A DNA stretch of 64,000 nucleotides from Todiramphus chloris collaris (GCA_025345505.1 JANVCC010000048.1:5582528-5646527); one strand, 5' to 3'; shown: positions 27,116-41,559, numbered from the stretch's first letter. Notes: generated from the sequence alone by a model not told the origin. A program made the numbers and translations.

Positions 27116-29714
27116 ATATAGACTGGGATCAAAAGCAGATTTCACAGCTGTTTGCAGGCTTCTGTGTTTTTATTGCATCTCTCAATGGTTTGTGATTACT
27201 TCCCACTGGGCTTCGGTGGCAATGATGTACGGTACCATCATGGGTGCAGTGGTGCTTTGTGGTGTGCCATTAGGTAACTGAAGGGTTTGCACGGAGAGAA
27301 GATCTGGAGGAATGTGTGTTACCAAGGGGCTGTTTGGCTCTGGTGGCATTTGGAGGGTGACAAGGGTCTGAGGTGAGGATGCATCATGGAGCAAACTCAG
27401 CATTACGTGGAAGTGTCCACTCTGACCTCTCCTCCAGCTCCTCAAAGCAAACAACCAACCTGCCACACCTCCTTGGAGAAATATTGGTAAAAATACTGAT
27501 ATATGTGTTTATGAATCCACACAAATATTCTGCTTTCCCTGGCACCTTCTGACGCAGTTCTTGTTTCTCTTCTATGGCAGCGAGGGTGTGCGGGGCCAAA
27601 AGCCTCCCAGAAATGGGCTGCAAGAAGCTGCACGTACTGCTACGTCTCTGCCCTTACATCCCCAATATCCACCACAGAAAAGGACAGCAGTTGTGCAACT
27701 GTCATTGCTCATCAGCATCTCAGCACTGAGGAGAGCCAAACAGCACAGGAATTTACTCTAATCGTCTCGATCCGTTGAGTGAGGCTGCAGAAAGTCAGAC
27801 ATAATCAGCCTCAGAGCACAAGTGATTGCTGCACTGCTGCTTCTTCATCACATTAGGGGCAAAGCAGAGGCTGTGTGTGGATGTGGTTGGCTCACTGTGC
27901 TGGGCTTTCCTGCCTACAGCTCTTCCAGGAGCAGAGGCTTGCATAGTTGGTTTGTCTTCTGCCCCACCAGTGCCCTCCACACCAGTTTCTGGTGCCCCGC
28001 TGGGCAGTCTGCATAGGAAGGCAGGCCTTGGCAGTGGGATTAACTCACTGGGTTCTGTGGAAATTACTCTTTGGCCATAAATAGATTAGTAGAGAATGAC
28101 AATGTGTCATCTGTCTTCTGTTACAGGCAGAAATAAACCCAGCAACCTTATGGGATTCATCTCACTTTCTAGGCAAGCCTACAGGTAGAACCATATCTTT
28201 CTCCCAGTTAAAACTATGTGCTCCAGAATGTAGAATTAAATTGAAACCTTTTAAGAAGAAGCTCAGACTGGCAGGGGCATGGGCCAGACCCACACTTTTG
28301 CCTGTTTAGGGGATTCAATGTGCCCATCATGTTGACTGTGTACTTGGCTTTAAGCATTGGGTTTATGCCAAATGCAACCTCCTCTGGGCACGCAAACATG
28401 GTCTGGGTGTGTAGAAACAAGCCTGGCTCTCCATGCTCAGTGTTAACACGTCTCTCAGGGTGGAAGTTGCTACATATTTTCTTGGGTTTGTTTTGGGGTG
28501 GGTTTTGGTTTGGTTTTGTTCTTTTTTTTTGTCCTGGAGCAGCGGGTGATGTTTTCTTGGATAGAAATCTTCCCAGCTAGCAGTGTCCAAAATCCAAGTG
28601 TCACACCATGAAACTACAGAAGGATCCGGTCTCACTGAAAGAGCTGAGAAGGAAAAAAGTGTCATCATGGTGCCGAGAGGCAGCTTTTGGCAGCCAGAGC
28701 AGACAGGAGGATGGGGAGCAGGATGGGGCCAAGGCGGGTTGCTGGGGTGACGTGGGCACATCTAGAGAGAAATGGAGAGGGCGGCTCATCTTTTCCACCA
28801 GCCGTCTGAGGGCTCTGAAGATGGACGAGCAAGGGCCAGGCCAATATTCCTGGGAAAGCTGCAGTGTTGTACTAATGCAGAAGAGTGTTCTTCTGCTTGA
28901 GGAGGCAACAAAAAGGGCAGATGGATGAGCACTTTGGAAAAAAAACCTGTCATTTCAGAGTACGCCTGCTCTGTGGAAGCGTGAGGACCGTCATGCTTGA
29001 CAGCAACCGCTGGGAACTCTTCCCTGAGCCTGCCCAAGGCTTGTTGGGAGCACAATCAACTTCACTGTGGTGGGTCAGATGGGCTCCTGTGCCATGCTGT
29101 GCTATCCCAAGCATGGGGCAGCTGGGATGAGGGTCCCCAGCCCCAGCAGGGAGCAGCCCAGGGAAGCAGCTCAGCAGCCCGTGCCACCTTTGATGGCTGT
29201 ACAGCTCAAAGCTGCTCTCACTTGCCATTAGCACTTTTTAACATCATTAATCTTTCAGAAAAAATTCTGCAGCATTCTAAGGCACACCCTGTGCAGCAAG
29301 TTAAATTTGTATGTTTAAACACACTCGTTTCATCTTTCCACTGCCAAGATGCAGCAATGCTACTACCCCTTGCTGGGGATCTGGTGATGTCAGCACTGGG
29401 GCTGGGACGAGGTTAATGGAAAACCTTCACAGAGCTCTGTAAAAAGAAATTTTCAAGTGCACACCACAGGGGTTTAAGCGTGCAACCCTTGTGCCCCTCG
29501 GAGAGGGAGCGAGTCCACGGGCACGCTGCAAAGCCCGTCTCCTCCCGTAGGCACCGAGGGAGGAGGAGGATTTAGAAATAAGGTGCTGGAGGTGAGTGGG
29601 AGGAAAAGGGAGGAAAGGAAGGTAGAGATAGAAAGGTTATAATTACATGGGAACATTGCTATTATGGTAATTTTTTTTTTTCTGGAGAATACTGTAGAAC
29701 TGAATGGAGAAAAA
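27116..29714. other. non-coding DNA, no gene recognised
   Basis: No exon or repeat family is identified. A G/T-rich simple tract lies at about 28480-28530. Short open frames are unrelated to any protein I know. Confidence 0.55.
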
Positions 29715-30643
29715 AACCTGACAAGATGTGAGCACTGTAGAGATCAGAAAATATGGGATGCTATAGACTCCCCTGAGACCTGGGGGAAAATCTGGAGCAA
29801 GAAGGACTTACCCTCAAGGGAAGTGGTCAGGTTAGGGCATGTTTAAGCAAATTAGACACATGCAGGCCCATGGAACCTCATGGGATGCACCCTTGAGTGC
29901 TGAAGGGCTGGCCAACAATACTGCAGGGCTACTCTTTATAATCTTTGAAAGGTCATGGCAATCAGGAGAGATTCCTGAAGACTGGAAGAAAGCAGATTTT
30001 CCTCCTTCCTCAGTAAGGGCAATAAAAAGTTTTTGGAAATTTGTCAAAGAAGACCAATAGTATCCTGGGTTGCATTAGACAAAGTATTGCCAGTAGGTTG
30101 AAGAAGGTGATCCTTCCTCTTCACTCAGCATTGGTGAAGCCACACCTGGAGTGCTGAGTCCAGTCCTGGGTTCCCCAGTACAAGAGACATGGACATTCTG
30201 GACATTGTCAAGTGAAGGGTCATGAAGATGATTAAGGGACTGGAGCATCTCTGGAAGCTGAGAGAGCTGGAATTGTTCTCCCTGGAGAAGAGAAGGCTCA
30301 GGGACAATCTCATCATTATGTAGAAATACCTGTGCAAGGGAGATGGAGCAAAGCTCTTTCCAGTGGTGCCCAGTGGCAGGACAAGAGGCAATGGGCACAA
30401 GATGAAATGCGAGAAATTCTATTTAAACACAAGAAAAAACCTGCTTCACTGTGAGGGAGGTCAAACAGTAGAGCAGGTTGTCCAGAGAGGTAGTAAAGGC
30501 TGCATTCTTGGAGACAGTCAGTAGTAACAGGACATGGTTCTGGGCAACCTGCTCTAGAGGACCCTGCTTTGAGCAGGAGGTTGGACTGGATGATCTTCAG
30601 AGGTCCCTGTCCATCTTATCCAGCCTTATCAGCCTGTGATTCC
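29715..30643 (+). mobile_element. internally deleted CR1 copy
   Basis: About 345 bp (to about 30058) match the CR1 segment between the endonuclease and reverse transcriptase domains, with TGAAGACTGGAAGAAAGCAG as landmark. The copy then jumps to the 3' third (CCACACCTGGAGTGCTGAGT) and ends near CAGCCTGTGATTCC. The reverse transcriptase core is absent and frames are broken, so it is a non-functional relic. The orientation is plus. Confidence 0.85.
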
Positions 30644-32814
30644 AATCAGCTTTGAATTGTGATGGTTTTTATCTCTTCGTTCAATCACTGATAGAAGGAT
30701 TTGTTTTAGTGAATGTCTTAGTTCTAGTGAATGTCTGATTAGCTTTTTGTTGGTAAGAAGCATTTAATATACGGGTCTTTATCAGCTCTCAACCCAAACA
30801 GCAGAGTCTACAGATCTTCACAGGGATTAAACAATGCAGCTACTACATGAACCAAACAGGGCTTGAAAGAATTACCCTGGAATAATGAGAATTCTGTAGA
30901 AAAACGCCACAGGATAAATGATACCATTATTCTGGTTTACTCTTACAAGAGTATGAACAACCTTTCTGGGAAGATTATTTATTTATTTATTTATTTATTC
31001 CCCCAAATTCAGTTTTAAAGAAATCTATGGAGGGATGGGAAAATTTTCCCAGCTCACCTGGGACTTCAGCAAAGCCCTTTCTAGTCAATGGCCTCCTGCT
31101 CCAGCCTCAGGACACAAGGCCAGATGGGTTGGTTCAGAGCTTGCCAGGAATGCTTTGGTGCCCGTGATGTGGGATCCTACAGAAGCAGCTATTCCATGTC
31201 AAAAATAAGTATTTTTTTTTTTGGTACAGCAGCTCGCAGCCTCACGCTGAGAGAAAGGAGCTGAGACAAAGGAGGGAGGGCTGATGCTGAAAGGCCTGTG
31301 GCAGGCAGAACAGATGCATAATTTCAAGCTGAAAGAAATCACCTCATTATATGAGCTCTCTCTGTTATCCCTCCCCTCGCTATTGGTGGCATTTGTCTTT
31401 CTGGAAAGTGAGGCTACCACACAGAAAAAAAGTAATTCATCTTCTCCTTTTAGGAGATGTTTTTGCTGGCAGAGCCAGACACCTCCTTTGCTTTTCAAAG
31501 TTTTCCAAGTGCTTTGGTGGAATGTTGCTAAAAACTCCCCAGTAAACCCCATCAACAGAGTTTCCTTGCTGGGAGCGTGTGCCCCAGCGGGGAGATGTGC
31601 TTGGCTTCAGCCTCTTGCACCTCAGCTGCTGTGTACCCTGACAGCAGGACAACCTGCATCCCACAGTCTGCATCCCACAGTGCCACGTGTAACTTCACGG
31701 AGCAGAGAGGAGGAGACTGGGCTGTGGTTCAGCTAAGCAGTAAATGTATTTTGACAAGGAACAGCAGTATATGAAGTTTAGTCTTCTGCGCTGCACTGAA
31801 GTCATCCAAAATTATGTTCTGCAGCATCTCCCCACCCACTGAGTTCCTACTCCTGGGAGCAGACCACCCAATCTGTCTTTCTTAGGGTATTGCAGGCTAC
31901 TGAAAGGCCAAGTCCATGTCTCAGCCCTATGCACTACGGGACCGAGAGCTTTCCAACCCATTACCTTTGCTTAAATTCCAGGCAGATAAAAGTGTGGGGT
32001 TTTTTTAATTAATGCGGGGGATCAACTCAAAATCAAGACAGGAGGTGGTGTTTTGCCATCTTCTCTCTGTCAGGATTTGCCCTTCTCCCAGTTGTTGAAC
32101 AAGCAGAAGAGGAACAACATTTGTTCAGGATGTGGGCTTAATACCAGAAAGGTGTAAGTGATGCAGCAGTCCAGCACTGAAAAAGCTGGAAGGTGAGAGA
32201 GAAAGTAGACAGGGAGCAGGAATTATTAATCTCAATAAAGAACTTACTCAGGACTTTTCCCAGCACAAGGGAGAGAGAAGATTTAGTTGTCAGCAGGCCA
32301 GAGGAGGCAGGGACAGCACACAGCTCAGACCATGACTTGTATCTTTTTAGCATCATGAAAAATGTGAAGCAAAAGCCAGAGAAGCGTGGGGGGAGGGGGG
32401 AAGGGGTTGCAGGGCAGTGCCTGCCCTGGGATGCTGCCAGACACCCAGGTTCCAGGGAGACACCTCCTGCAGAGCAGCTCAGAGTAGGATGCTCAGGCCT
32501 CCAGTTTGTAAAGCACTGGTGTTTCAAGTGGGTGATGGATAAATGCTCTGTGTTTATCCAGTGTGAAGCTGATTATTTACAAGGCTTAAGCTTCCCATTT
32601 ACACACGGCAGTCTCACAAACTGCCTCTTCAAAGAGCCTTTCTGAAAGGATAAGGGGGTTTGTCTTTTGGGCTGTCCCATGGCACCATTTGTGAAGCAAC
32701 CATTTTCCACGATGGAAAAGTTTCTCCTGTTTTGAACTGAAGTGGAGGATGAGAAAGTTCAACTACTGCAACTTGCTTCAAAATCCAGGTGCCCACAGCA
32801 AGTTGGTCCTCAAC
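30644..32814. other. non-coding DNA, no gene recognised
   Basis: The only recognised feature is the (ATTT)n tract at 30974. Overlapping open frames on both strands at 31.2-31.7 kb lack start context, splice context or a recognisable product. Confidence 0.55.
30974..30999 (+). repeat. (ATTT)n microsatellite
   Basis: About six perfect TTTA tetramers lie about 330 bp after the end of a CR1 copy. Confidence 0.9.
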
Positions 32815-33380
32815 CTGAGTCCACTGGGAGTGGAGGGAGAGAATTGGAGGGGTAGAGGTGAGCAGACTTGTAGATGGAGATTAGAACAATTTCACCATTG
32901 GAATAAAATAAAATTAAAATAATGATGATCACAATAATGATAATAGCAACATTAATAATAGACTATACCAACGAGTGATGCACAATGCAACTGCTCAGCA
33001 CCTGCTGACCAATGCCCAGCCCTTTCCCAGCTAGCGATTCTGGAGCAGAGGAAATCCCAAAACCATGATCCCACAAGCACCAAGCCTCCCAGCCCCTCTT
33101 ATCTATGTACTGATCATGACATTGTATGATATGGAATGTTCCACTGGCCAGTTTTGGTCAGCTGCTCTGGCTCTGCTCCCTCCCAGCTTCTTGTGCACCT
33201 GTACACTAGCAAGACAAAGGAAAGGGAAAAGTCCTTGATTTCCTAGCAACAAGTAAAACCAGCAGTACATTATCAGCATTCTTCTCATACCAGTTCCTGT
33301 ATTGAATCCAAACCACCACACTGTTTTAGCTACTGAGAAGTAAAAAAAAAGCTAGCTCTATCCCAGCTGAAAACAGGGCA
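32815..33380 (-). mobile_element. solo LTR of an avian endogenous retrovirus
   Basis: Read on the minus strand it opens TGCCCTGTTTTCAGCTGGGA and continues with a diverged promoter region. AT-rich tracts (ATTATTGTGATCATCATTAT) and a pyrimidine-rich end follow. This is the layout of a very common LTR of neoavian genomes, recognised from general knowledge. It is about 566 bp, degraded (the TATA region is mutated) and has no flanking viral genes. Confidence 0.75.
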
Positions 33381-36300
33381 GAAAGGACTTCTCCCTCCAG
33401 GGTAATACCAAGAGAAAATATGCTTTACACTGGATCCCTAAGGGTGAGCAGCACAGAAACACTCTCACAGGCTTTGCAGGGGAGACAGGCATAGTGGGGA
33501 GTCAGGTCCTTTCCATCTTAACAGATTTATTCACTTTTTCTGGTCCAGAATTTCCATTTCCAGGGAGAAACGGAGCACTTTGCCCAGGGTTTTGAAGCTG
33601 GAGCAAAATGCTGGAGAGTCACAGCAATCAGTTTCCTCTCTCTCTTACTGGAAAGCTGGGAGTGTTTTTCTCTGCCAACAGAAAGCAGAGCAGCCAACTC
33701 CCCCATCCCTAGGGACCTGGAATGATTTGGGGAATGTTGCTTTCCCCTGGGGGGGGTCCCTTGGAGACGCAGGGTGGGGGGGATGCTGAGGAGGGCTCTG
33801 TGAGACATGGCACGTACCCTAAAACTTCCTGATAGATCACAGCACACTTTAAAATTCCCCAGCCAGGGCCACAGCGTGTTTGAGCACTGAAGCATAGCCA
33901 TTCCCAGCTCCAAAGACATGCTGGATGAGGATAGAGCTTTCCACAGTCTCCCTTCTACAGCTTGAAGAGTGGAAGCTGCAAGGTTCATGAGAAGGACTGG
34001 CTTACACTGGGGGGATTTCCCAGCGAGGAGGGCAGCTTGCTGAGCCCAACCCTGGGAGAAGCTCTCTGCATCATGGCATGGATGCTGTGTGGCCAGGAGG
34101 CATGGCCAGGAGACAGCCCACAGCAGTCTTTTTCTGATTAAAACATAACGAGAACCTACGTTGTTCAAAACCAGCCTGATATTCCCTGCTAACAGGCTGC
34201 AAGAGCTCACAAAAGCAAAAGAAAAACCAAGCTTGCAGCTCCCCGTGCTCATTAAAGAGGCAGAGGTGCAGGGGAGCTGGGGGCTTTGGGTGGCTTTTCC
34301 AGCCCCTCTCCCAGGGGCGGTCGCTGCAGGGCAAGAGGGCAATGCAGGAGCAGGGACGAGGGGATGGCAGCTGCCTGGGTGGCAGCCACAGCTTCAAGGG
34401 TGGGCAGCTCTCAGCTGCAAGGGTTGCCAAACTCAGCTAGAAGGGTGTGGAAAGCTGCTGCCTTCCAGCAGCCACAGCCGTACCTCGCTCGGGAAGGTGC
34501 TGGACCAGTTTCTTTCCATCAGAAAGTCTCCAACATTTTATTGACTTAGCCTCAGCCTGTAGCCACCAGAGCATATGTGTATTCTTGCTTCACTAGGGGA
34601 AGAAGTGGTGTAGCCACAGTCACTGCCTGGTATCACTAGAACTGCATGGGCTTAAACTACAGCAGAATTGAATCCACATATTTTTACCATCATCGAGTAT
34701 GGATAAACTCCTGTACTCTACCTCCATTGATTATCTATGCAGAAAAAAAAAAAGAAGAGATTCAATTTGCCTTCTATCATCAAATAAATATGCTATAAAA
34801 AGGCTTTTGGTCGACTTACAGGGCTATTGTCACAGCTGATCCACATTCATAGTTTAAACAGCCTTGAGCTTACTCTTGATTCAATACCTGACCTCTCTCT
34901 CTCTAGAGAGAAAAGCACTACACTCCCCCCGAGCTGTTACACAGTGGTTTTGCAAATCTCAATACTTTTTGCTCAGTATAAAGAGGTTGGTTTTGAATAG
35001 AGTACCAGTAGGGTAGGTTGCTATATCCCGACAAGCAGCTTTCACACAGATGTGTATAAAATACCTCAGAACTGTGAGGAAGGAACAAGAAAACTTTCAT
35101 GAACAACTGAGAAATCCAGTCTTGAATTTTGGGGGCAGGGGTGTGGGTGTTTGAGCCTCTTCTCAGCTGCATCCTTAGTGCCAATGGAGAAAACAAAGGG
35201 GGACCTAGGTTCTTTTTTTTTTTTTTTAAATAGGAATCAGACCAAGCCCAGCACTTTCTAAAAGTAGCTCTATTTAAATTAGTGCATTAAATAGATGACT
35301 GTAAAAATAGCCTACTGTAACAGTAATTAGCACATCATCCAAATCAAAACAGAATCTTTAAGCTTGACAGTCAAAGTGGATGTGGTAAAAAGTCTTCATC
35401 AGAAGATGTTTTTTCATCCCAGTATGCTACTCCTGTTCTGGTGTTTCAGATACTTAAATGGGACGGTTAGAGTGCAGCTCATGATATATCCTCCTTTTTT
35501 TTTCCCATTTCTTTCAGCAGCAAACAGTAGTGTCACTGTTAAACAAGGTTATAATATCTTGTTTAATTAAAAACATCGCCATTATCAGAACATTTGAAAT
35601 AGTCAGCTAAGCTTTTATCACAGCATCAACTGAGCTATTTGTTGGATCAGTTGGATCAAGTTTCCAGACGGCTTACCATTCTTCCAGATACACACTGGCT
35701 CATTTACTGGAACAAAGACCAGACTGGAACGGACAACTGGCTCACCAGACCTACTGGCCATTCATCACAGCGTGATGCTTCAACAGAAGACACGCTCCGT
35801 TTATCCTTCCCAGCATAAATTGCTGTGTAATTGATTTTTTCAGTGATTTTTCAGAGATGCCAAAAAGATTTGGGATTTGACACTGGAGCCCTTTGAAAAT
35901 TCAAGTTGTGTTTCCATACAGATGCTCCTTTGTGTCAGAACGTGGTGTTCTGCTCGGCGTTTGCAGGCATTTCATGGAAGAGCTGCAGTAGCGGAAATCA
36001 AAATCCCCTTCCATTATGATTCTTTATGCCTTTATTCCTAATCAAGAATGACCAAGATCCTCAGCCAATGACTTCTGTTGAAAGACATGTAGCCACAAAT
36101 GCTTACACAAACACTGCTTAGGGCTGCAGCCCAACTAAAGGGACTTTAGGCAGGTAGACAGCATTTCCCTGGCTTTTTTTAAATTAAGCCTCGCCACCAA
36201 TAAAAAAAAATCAGATTCAATCAAATTCTCACGATGAAGCTGAAATAAAAATAGCAGAATTGCCACTCATTTCCCTTTCTGAATTGTGTTGCAACTTAAA

Positions 36301-39300
36301 ACCTTTGATTGAACATATTGTTATTTCAAATTTATTATCACCTGACTTCGTATCTTTTCTGTATGAGACAAATTGCCATATGATAATTAACAGAACCCCA
36401 GAGAAAAGAATTGCTATAAATGGTTAGGACTGATAGAGGGAGGAGAACAGTCTCATAAAAGTCCACATTGTGCTAATAAACATGCCAAGAAAAAGTATGA
36501 TCATTAGACAACATCATGTCCAGCCATCAGAATTTATTTCCTTCTTTCCAGAGGGGAAAAAAAAAAGGATACATGGTCTGATCTTGGAACACTGCCTCCA
36601 GCTGCTCCAAAAATCTATTCAGCTCTCAAGATATAGGGCGAAGAGATTAAATTTTTCCTTGAATGAGTGTGATGTGGACCTAAAAAAAGTATGGTTCTGG
36701 CTGTAATGTTTGCCATAACATATATCTGATCAGTGCTGTAAGGCACTGCACGCTTCTCCCACTGGTGTGAGAAGAAGCTGACAGTCAGTTTCAAGGAGAT
36801 GCTTCATTTGGGAAAGAGTTATTCTCCCCACAAAGTGGGAAGGCTCAATATGTGCCTCAGCTTCTCCTAGCTGTAGAGCATCATTAGCTGTAGTTTTGCT
36901 GTTTATGCAGATAAAGTAACAGAGGACTAGAGGGACAAACCTGGAAACTAGAGCCTGAGGTGCCTGCATGGGCAGAGTCCATGAAGAATCCATGATACCA
37001 TCCAAACCTACCAAACAAAAGCAGTCCCAGGTCCCTCCCTTGGAGCACTCACATAGTCTAAGAGATAAAAGCTTAGTTCTCCATCTTCAATAACCAGAGG
37101 CTTTCCTGGAAGGAAGGGACATCAGGGGAATGCTGGTAGTCTCCCATAAGAAGACATGTCATCATGATGTGCAATGGGGTGTCTAATAAAGTGTTGTAAT
37201 GTGTTACACAAAATTATGTCCCCAACAGCTTAATCTCCTGCCAATTTGTAAAGCCCGTGCTGACTGGATAAGCAAAACCCAAAATGACAAGCGAGGAAGT
37301 TTCTGAAGCATTATTACAGACATTAAAAGGCACAGGGCTGCACCAAAGGTCCTCAGCTAAACAAGTTACCTGCCAATTTCCCCTGACTCTGAAGTACATG
37401 AAATACCTACATGAACATAAACTGCTGTCAGGAATTCATGCTGAAGCAGCATGACTGAATATTTCTACGGGCCTTCTCCTTGACACGGACCCAGACTTAA
37501 ATTGCAGAGCTTGGGTGAAGAGTAAATGAGCTGTTTAATCTGAAAAATTAAACCTCCTCACATACAGACAGTGCCCAGCTATGCCAGCTAGACAGCAAGT
37601 ACTTGACAGCAAACTGTTTATAGCCTACCTCTGCCAGTGGAACAATTTAAGTGGTATCAGAACAGGGTTTTTCTTGCCATGCTTCCCATTCCCAGCCTTT
37701 TTGTAAAGTCCGCAAACAGAGATGCCAACATACCCCATCCTGACCTACATAGCAAACAATTGGACTTGTGTTCCTGCTGCGTTATCACCGAAATGATTTG
37801 CTGTTGCATCTCCTCAATGGCCTGGCAAGATGGAGAGTTTTCTGCTGGGAAGCGTCAGTTGAATCCCACACCTACTGCTCTCATGACACCAGCTGCATAT
37901 TTTGTATCACAGAAAAGAAAAACACCCGTCAGATAAAGGTTCAGCTTTAAATTTTGCTCTTTGCCAGGACAAACAGAGGAGCAAGCGAAACACAACTCTG
38001 AAAGCTCTAGGATTAAACTCCAGGGAAGAGGAAAAAAAAAACCCCAAACCTCAAAAACAGTTCATCATTTTTGAAAACCAATATAAAGATGCTAGATAAA
38101 AATATGCGTGTGCTCCCCAACAACATAAACTGCACAAATCTGAGGACCAGAACTGCTATAACATCATTGTCCACTCTTCCTGTATCTGAGAAGAATTCTA
38201 GCGTTGCGTCCTGCTGTTACCAGTGTCAGGAGGAAAAAACAGCTGTGAACAGGGCATGGGGATGACAAACCATTCTCTGCCTTCTCGGGCTTCACAAGTC
38301 CCTGAGTTGACTTGGCAATGCAAGTTCCCAGCTGAATCAGAAAGATTAACTCTAGGGGAAGGCATCCCTACTGGGAGCAAGCAGCTGGCAGTAGTTAATA
38401 TTTATAGCCTTCTGCTGCAATGGTGGGTGGAGTCTAAACAAGGGGAGATCTGGACTAGGTGTCTTTGAATCAAGTCTGCATTAACCTATGTGATCTGAAG
38501 CTTCTCTCTTACCAGCATTTGGAGCATAAAATCCCATCACTTATGCCTAACTGCCACGTACTTGTAACCCTATACATGTGGGATAAAATTAAATGAATAC
38601 AAACTGAGTCACCCATATTCCCCCTTTAACATTTATAAGGAAAAGAGGCAATTTTGGGGTTTTTTTTCTTTTTTCCAAGGCAGGGTTCAGGAACTTCAGA
38701 TATCCTGCTAGAAAAAATGTCTTCTCTCCCCATTAAGAGATATCTTCCCAAGTTTGTCAGACATCCAAAATACTATTTCCACTCTCTTCATTAGAAACCA
38801 TGTTTTCTAAGTGACAGAAATGTACTCTTCACAGACCACCATCTACTTGAACAAATTCTTAATCATAAAGTGATGCTGGAATGTGAGATATGCTACATCT
38901 CCAACCATGGCTCAACAGCAGTTGGTTTGACCTTTGTTTTGTTTGGAAAATCCTCAAAATTAAAAAATCTATTGGGTGAGTTGAAGCTGGCTGACAACCA
39001 GGTTGGTTTTCTCAGGGTTTTGTTTTCTTACTTTTTCTGGTGAGCTGTTTAGACACAGTTCCCTGGACACTAAGGGGTTCAGAGATCAAGGGGTCAAAAC
39101 CATTGCTCAACAAAATGCATCCTTGTTTCAGTACGCAACAAACCTCTGTCCACATCTGAGGAAGGAAAAGCTCCAGATATTATATTCTTCAGCTCATCGG
39201 TGTGATATACTGAACAAATATAGAGAAGATCTTTTACTTCATTATATTCTAAAAAATCTAAAATTAATGGCTGCAAAACATTTCAAAGATTGAAAATACT

Positions 39301-41559
39301 GTCTACAGTAAAAAGATGCACTAAAATCATACAGCCTAAGTGGGAGAAGTATGAAAATCTGTTGCTATCTGTAATCACTTGCTTTTTTAGGATAACTGGA
39401 AGTGACAATATTCCACATTCCTAAGCCAACTGCAATACAAACCCTCTTAAACATGGATTTTAGTGCAGAACTGTAATAGCTCTTAAGTGTCTCAACAAAA
39501 CAGATCATGATCATTTCAAATGAGACCTTACTTTGCAAGCTCAGCTATGAAGCAATTACAGCAAACCTTCTTTTGATAGGTGTCCAAAGATAATTTTCAA
39601 AAGGAAGAAGCATGAATGGCCTAGAGATCCATGGCACAATTCTCTGTATTGTGTGTTTGGAGCCACAGAATCTCTGCATCTCATTTCATGATGGAATCAG
39701 TAATTCCTACTTTTTATTTACTGTAGGGGCTAAATACTCACCCTCCATGCATTGGGCACTGTAATTTCCATTCAGCATGCTCTCCTGAAATCCCATCCTT
39801 TTATAAAAGCAGCACACCACTGGGAGGACCACAGAAAATTAAGGGAGAAAAATTGGTTCAAAGAGACAAGGCAGTATTCCTTGCTATTGCTGGATTATTA
39901 CAAGTATTACTTTCCACTATATAGTTATTTTTAATAATTAAGCTCATAGTAATTACCATTTCTCTAATTACTTGAAATGCAAAGCCTTTATGCATCCTCC
40001 CAGTTCTTTCTCTCATCCTGAAAATCTCTAGCAATAGTTCTCTAGCTATTGCTCTAGCAATAGCTCTAGAAATAGTTTCCACTTTGGAAACCCAAACTTA
40101 AGATGTAAATATTCAGAAAGGATTTAAGCAATACCACTTTTCAGCCTAACAACATAACTTCTAATACACGCACCTCTTCACCCCAGGAAAGCAGTTTTGC
40201 AGGAGAAAAAGCAATACAGAATGATGGGAACTGTTCCATCCCGTGGAGTCAGCGACAGAAATGGGAGGGTAAATCGTGGGGGTTTCACCTCCCCAACCAG
40301 GCTGTAAGGGTAACACCTAGTAGACATATTCTGGGAGTTGTTCCATGCAAAATTCCTGTACAGGGCTGTGCTGTTTACATTGACTACGAATCCATATGCA
40401 AAACCAAGAGCTCAGCATGGGAACAAAAACCTACCTCTGAAGTCTTTCTGTGAAACAAATTGAACATAGTTCCCCAAAACAACGGGGGGAAACAGAATAA
40501 TTTTGAAGGGTAAAGCGTCTCGAAGGATTTGTAGGGAGCTTCTGCTTTCTGACACTGTGTTAAAGAAGTCTCTTAAATAAAGGCTTCCTAAAAATACATG
40601 CTCAGTCAAGGTGAGGCCCATCAGGTCCAGCTGATTGACCCCTCTACAAGCCGTGGAAAAGGCAGTATGGGGACTCAATCCACACAAGAAATTAAGCAAT
40701 TGAAAAAAAGTTACATTGCAATGCAAGAGCCACATTTTTTAGAACACCCATTTCTGGGATGCAGCTGTATTCACTCTTGCTCCACAAAATACTATGGGCC
40801 AAATAAAATAATATTATTTTTGAGATCAGATCAGATTAGATATGATTAAAAGACAACGGGGAGGGGGAAATTAAGCAGGAAGGTGAAATAACCCTCTGCT
40901 AGAGAAAGTACAAGAAACAGGTCTGCATAAGCAGCAGATCAGGACTTTCAACTAAGGATTTATGGAAGGAGATTTTCTCTCCAGGCACAGGTTAGCCTTG
41001 TATAAATCCTAACCCTTGTTTTAAACAAACTGACCCCAAATTATCCAGGACATTTAGAAGAATTTTGTACTAGGAGAGAACCTTGATGGTAATTTTGTGA
41101 TAAGCAAGTCAAAGCATTTGGAGGAGAGATTTCCAGTGAGCAGGATGATTTCACTTTGCTTCCTAACCATTGATTCCTCAGATCTCCAAAGCAGCCCAGG
41201 CTGGAAATCTTAAACATATAGATGAACTTGGGATGGACCTTTAACTAGCTTGTTGGCAAAATTATTTAAATATATGTTCCTGATTCTGCCTTTTTCCAAA
41301 GGTACAAAATTGTGTGAAGTAAAAACATAGCCCCAAAGAGCATAAATGAAATTGAACTTAGAAATAAATTTGCAAGAACGAAGACATGCTGTTGTAAGAA
41401 CATGTTTTCTCAGTGACCACAGACTCAGCACGTTGCACCCAAGAGCCTGACTGCTCTGGACCCAGAAGTAGCCGAGCATCAGCAACATGCCAAGCTGCCA
41501 AGCTCTGCTGGGCAGTCAAGTCCTCTTCCACACCTGCATGAGTGTCTCTGCACGCTGTT
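33381..41559. other. non-coding DNA, no gene recognised
   Basis: It is G+C-richer at 33.5-34.5 kb, where an 816-nt minus-strand frame stays open, and AT-rich beyond. No splice-consistent exons or known repeats are found apart from the small hairpin at 40.05 kb. Confidence 0.55.
40045..40064. repeat. short inverted repeat, 9-bp arms
   Basis: GCTATTGCT and AGCAATAGC form perfect arms around a 2-nt centre. The surrounding 45 nt repeat the word CTAGCAATAG or close variants, so the hairpin probably arose by local duplication. Confidence 0.7.

Noticed and set aside
28480..28530. G/T-rich tracts here and elsewhere (5505-5530, 20707-20745, 25403-25435, 63345-63410) as possible structured elements
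   Set aside because: Such TTTTGGTTT-like tracts are widespread low-complexity DNA in bird genomes and show no common flanks.
39003..39293. 96-codon plus-strand frame
   Set aside because: It is AT-rich, has no splice context and resembles no family; treated as chance.
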